Shown in pieces: positions 62,221-64,000 of a stretch of 64,000 nucleotides of DNA. Origin of the DNA: CADCTQ01 sp963844325 (GTDB taxonomy: Bacteria > Bacteroidota > Bacteroidia > Cytophagales > 172606-1); the NCBI GenBank assembly GCA_963844325.1, contig CAWJNV010000002.1, positions 1,488,001 to 1,552,000 on the forward strand, in the 5' to 3' direction. Below the pieces are notes generated by a model. That model had not been told where the DNA came from, ran no database searches, and worked only from the letters and a program-made list of their open reading frames with translations. Every line of letters begins with the position of its first letter. The first letter of the stretch is position 1. The position numbers were made by a program, and so were the translations under genes.

Positions 62221-62325
62221 ATTGGGGGATTAAGGGATTAGGGTACTGGGGGCTGCGCGACAAGTAAATGCCCCGATCCTCCAATACCCCAACCCCTTAA
62301 TCCCCCAATACCCCAATCCTCATCT
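62221..62325. repeat. GGGGATTA heptamers with facing complement, between SDR and uxuA
   Basis: ATTGGGG, GATTAAG, GGATTAG, GGTACTG, GGGGCTG on the left; CCAATAC, CCCAACC, CCTTAAT, CCCCCAA on the right. The halves form an imperfect hairpin of more than 20 bp inside a same-strand gene pair. Confidence 0.88.
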
Positions 62326-62339
62326 TAACCAACTTACTC

Positions 62340-63509
62340 ATGCAACTACGGCAAACGTGGCGGTGGTTCGGGCCGGGCGACCCCGTCAGCCTACAGTACA
62401 TCCGGCAGACCGGGGCGCAGGGCATCGTGACGGCCCTGCACCACATTCCGCACGGGGAGACGTGGCCCGTGGCGGAGATCAAAAGGCGGCAGGCCGAAGT
62501 GGCGGCCGGCGGCCTCTCCTGGGACGTGGTGGAAAGCGTCACCGTGCACGAATCCATTAAAACCCGGACGGGAAACTACCAGCAGTACATTGACCACTAC
62601 AAACAGACGTTGCGCAACCTGGCGGCGTGCGGCCTGCGCATCGTCACCTATAACTTCATGCCCGTCAACGACTGGACCCGCACCGACCTGCACTACGCGA
62701 TGCCCGACGGTTCGCTGGCCCTGTACTTCGACTGGACCGACCTGGCGGTGTTTGACCGCTACCTGCTCAAACGCCCGGGGGCCGAAAGCACCTACCCGGA
62801 GGCAGTGTTACGGGAAGCCGAAGTCCGCCACCGGCAGTATACCCCCGACCAGCTCGACGGGCTGGCCGGCATTATCATGTTCGGGATTCCGGGGGAGAAG
62901 AAACAGACGCTGGAAGGCATGCGGGCCCGGCTGGCTACCTACGCCGACATCGACCACCACGCCCTGCGGGAGAACCTCCGCTATTTTCTCCGGGAAATCA
63001 GCCCGGTGGCCGAAGCGGTGGGGATCAAACTGGCAATCCACCCCGACGACCCGCCCTTCGACATCCTGGGCCTGCCCCGCATGGTGAGCCGGGCCGAAGA
63101 CTTCGACTTCATCCTCTCGGCTACGCCCAGCCCGGCCAATGGCGTGTGCTACTGCACGGGTTCCCTCGGGGCCAGTGCCGGAAACGACTTGCCGGCCATT
63201 GCCCGGCGCATCGGCAAACGGATTCACTTCGTGCACCTGCGGAACGTGAAACGCGACCCGCAGGGCAACTTCTTCGAGGACGACCACCTGGCCGGCGACG
63301 TGGACATGTACGCGGTGATGAAGGAAATTCTCACCATTCAGCAGCAGGTACCCGAGCCCATTCCGTTCCGGCCCGACCACGGCCACCAGACGATGGACGA
63401 CTTGGCGAAAACCACCAATCCCGGTTACTCCTGCATCGGCCGGATGCGGGGCCTGGCGGAGCTGCGGGGGCTGGAACTGGGCATCTGCCGTTCGGAAGGG
63501 TGGATGTAG
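62340..63509 (+). CDS. uxuA: Mannonate dehydratase
   Basis: Converts D-mannonate to 2-dehydro-3-deoxygluconate in glucuronate breakdown. The 389-residue UxuA-type enzyme has LRQTWRWFGPGDPVSL at the start, TAL-HHIPHGETWPV, NFMPVNDWTRTDLHYAMPDG, VGIKLAIHPDDPPFDILGLP and RIHFVHLRNVKRD, and the C-terminal FRPDHGHQ. These carry the metal-binding C/H residues of the family. It follows the SDR after a 128-bp hairpin spacer. Confidence 0.95.
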   Translation: MQLRQTWRWFGPGDPVSLQYIRQTGAQGIVTALHHIPHGETWPVAEIKRRQAEVAAGGLSWDVVESVTVHESIKTRTGNYQQYIDHYKQTLRNLAACGLRIVTYNFMPVNDWTRTDLHYAMPDGSLALYFDWTDLAVFDRYLLKRPGAESTYPEAVLREAEVRHRQYTPDQLDGLAGIIMFGIPGEKKQTLEGMRARLATYADIDHHALRENLRYFLREISPVAEAVGIKLAIHPDDPPFDILGLPRMVSRAEDFDFILSATPSPANGVCYCTGSLGASAGNDLPAIARRIGKRIHFVHLRNVKRDPQGNFFEDDHLAGDVDMYAVMKEILTIQQQVPEPIPFRPDHGHQTMDDLAKTTNPGYSCIGRMRGLAELRGLELGICRSEGWM

Positions 63510-63512
63510 CAT

Positions 63513-63613
63513 GGTACACTGATCTGTTAGGATAATTATGATCGGAACTGATTGGAAAACGATTTTGAAAAAAATCATAACGAATCATAATCATCCTAAC
63601 AGATCAGTGTACC
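63513..63613. repeat. Long hairpin after uxuA
   Basis: Left arm 63513-63542 (GGTACACTGATCTGTTAGGA...) and right arm 63584-63613 are inverted copies over 30 bp with few mismatches; the loop is about 41 bp. It is not made of obvious heptamers but occupies the same end-of-gene position as the other hairpins. Confidence 0.88.
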
Positions 63614-63670
63614 ACTAGAAGTATATCATTTCCCATTCAGGTAAAACCAAATCAACAACAATAAAAGCAC

Positions 63671-64000
63671 ATGCAATTATTTCGCTTGGTACTGCTCATC
63701 TGCCTTTGGGCGCAATTTGCAGTTGAACCCATTTGGGCGCAGAATAAGGTAGACTGGAAAAAGGTGAAAGTGCTGGTGTACACCCGCAACGGCAAGGGCT
63801 ACGTGCACGACAACATCCCCGAGGCGGTGGCCTGCGTCCAGCGGCTCGGGCAACAGCACGGCTTTGCGGTAGACGTATCGGATGCGCCGGCCGTATTCAC
63901 GGAAAACAACCTCCGGCAGTACACGCTGCTGCTCTTTCCCAGCACCAACAACGACGTGTTCGACACTGACGCGCAGCGGCTGGCCTTCCGGCGGTACATC
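63671..64000 (+). CDS. ThuA-like exported protein, 5' part (runs past window end)
   Basis: 110 residues are visible: signal MQLFRLVLLICLWAQFAVEP to WAQ, then VKVLVYTRNGKGYVHDNIPE and QYTLLLFPSTNNDVFDTD, the opening of the ThuA domain (class I glutamine-amidotransferase-like fold found in trehalose-use and other sugar loci). It follows the mannonate genes and may belong to sugar metabolism. The C-terminal part is beyond the window. Confidence 0.85.
   Translation, partial: MQLFRLVLLICLWAQFAVEPIWAQNKVDWKKVKVLVYTRNGKGYVHDNIPEAVACVQRLGQQHGFAVDVSDAPAVFTENNLRQYTLLLFPSTNNDVFDTDAQRLAFRRYI

Overview
The window looks like a chromosomal segment of a GC-rich member of the Bacteroidota, probably Cytophagales (Spirosomataceae-like). 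The evidence is the nadK-porG-uppS-bamA-ompH gene order, type IX secretion sorting domains, a sigma/FecR/SusC/SusD utilisation locus, lipoproteins with SPAxC-like lipoboxes, few Shine-Dalgarno sites, and promoters of the TTTG-N19-TAnnTTTG type. I see no prophage, intact insertion sequence, CRISPR array, rRNA or tRNA.

Layout. 1-8048: envelope biogenesis (CBS-domain protein tail, NAD kinase, two PorG-like proteins, UppS, BamA, two OmpH/Skp chaperones), closed by a terminator. 8173-15558: haem-copper oxidase subunit III, a tiny unknown gene, uvrA, dnaX split by an A9G frameshift site, and an SDR. 15569-23126 (minus): a secreted T9SS protein, the arginine operon (GNAT acyltransferase, argG, argC, a Uma2 protein, argD) and an Mpo1-like membrane protein. 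23294-29649: a secreted GH-A hydrolase, paired YD-repeat lipoproteins, a family 2 glycosyltransferase and unknowns. 29650-37461: photolyase and a multi-PAS histidine kinase/response regulator pair, flanked by two divergent intergenic regions that each carry a giant imperfect palindrome. 37462-49654: polysaccharide utilisation (ECF sigma, FecR, SusC, SusD, PAS-LuxR regulator, T9SS-exported lyase-like protein). 50328-55681: a LuxR regulator facing a five-gene minus-strand operon (small Cys-rich exported peptide, DUF4221 protein, CxxC lipoprotein, JmjC oxygenase, signal peptidase I). 55860-64000: a YCF48-like protein, MFS transporter, flavin split-barrel protein, DNA polymerase IV, mannonate oxidoreductase and mannonate dehydratase, and the start of a ThuA protein.

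Two things stand out. First, the operon at 51221-55681 has the parts of a dedicated peptide modification and export system: substrate, candidate hydroxylase, disulfide handler and its own signal peptidase. Second, the intergenic DNA is unusually structured. Many spacers are built from degenerate 7-8 bp tandem words that fold back as hairpins at gene ends, some supplying stop codons or abutting start codons. A separate palindromic element centred on TAGGGTTTAAACCCTA recurs several times, and two 0.6-0.7 kb palindromes sit in divergent promoter regions. Protein functions are inferred from recognisable motifs and gene order; no database search was run.
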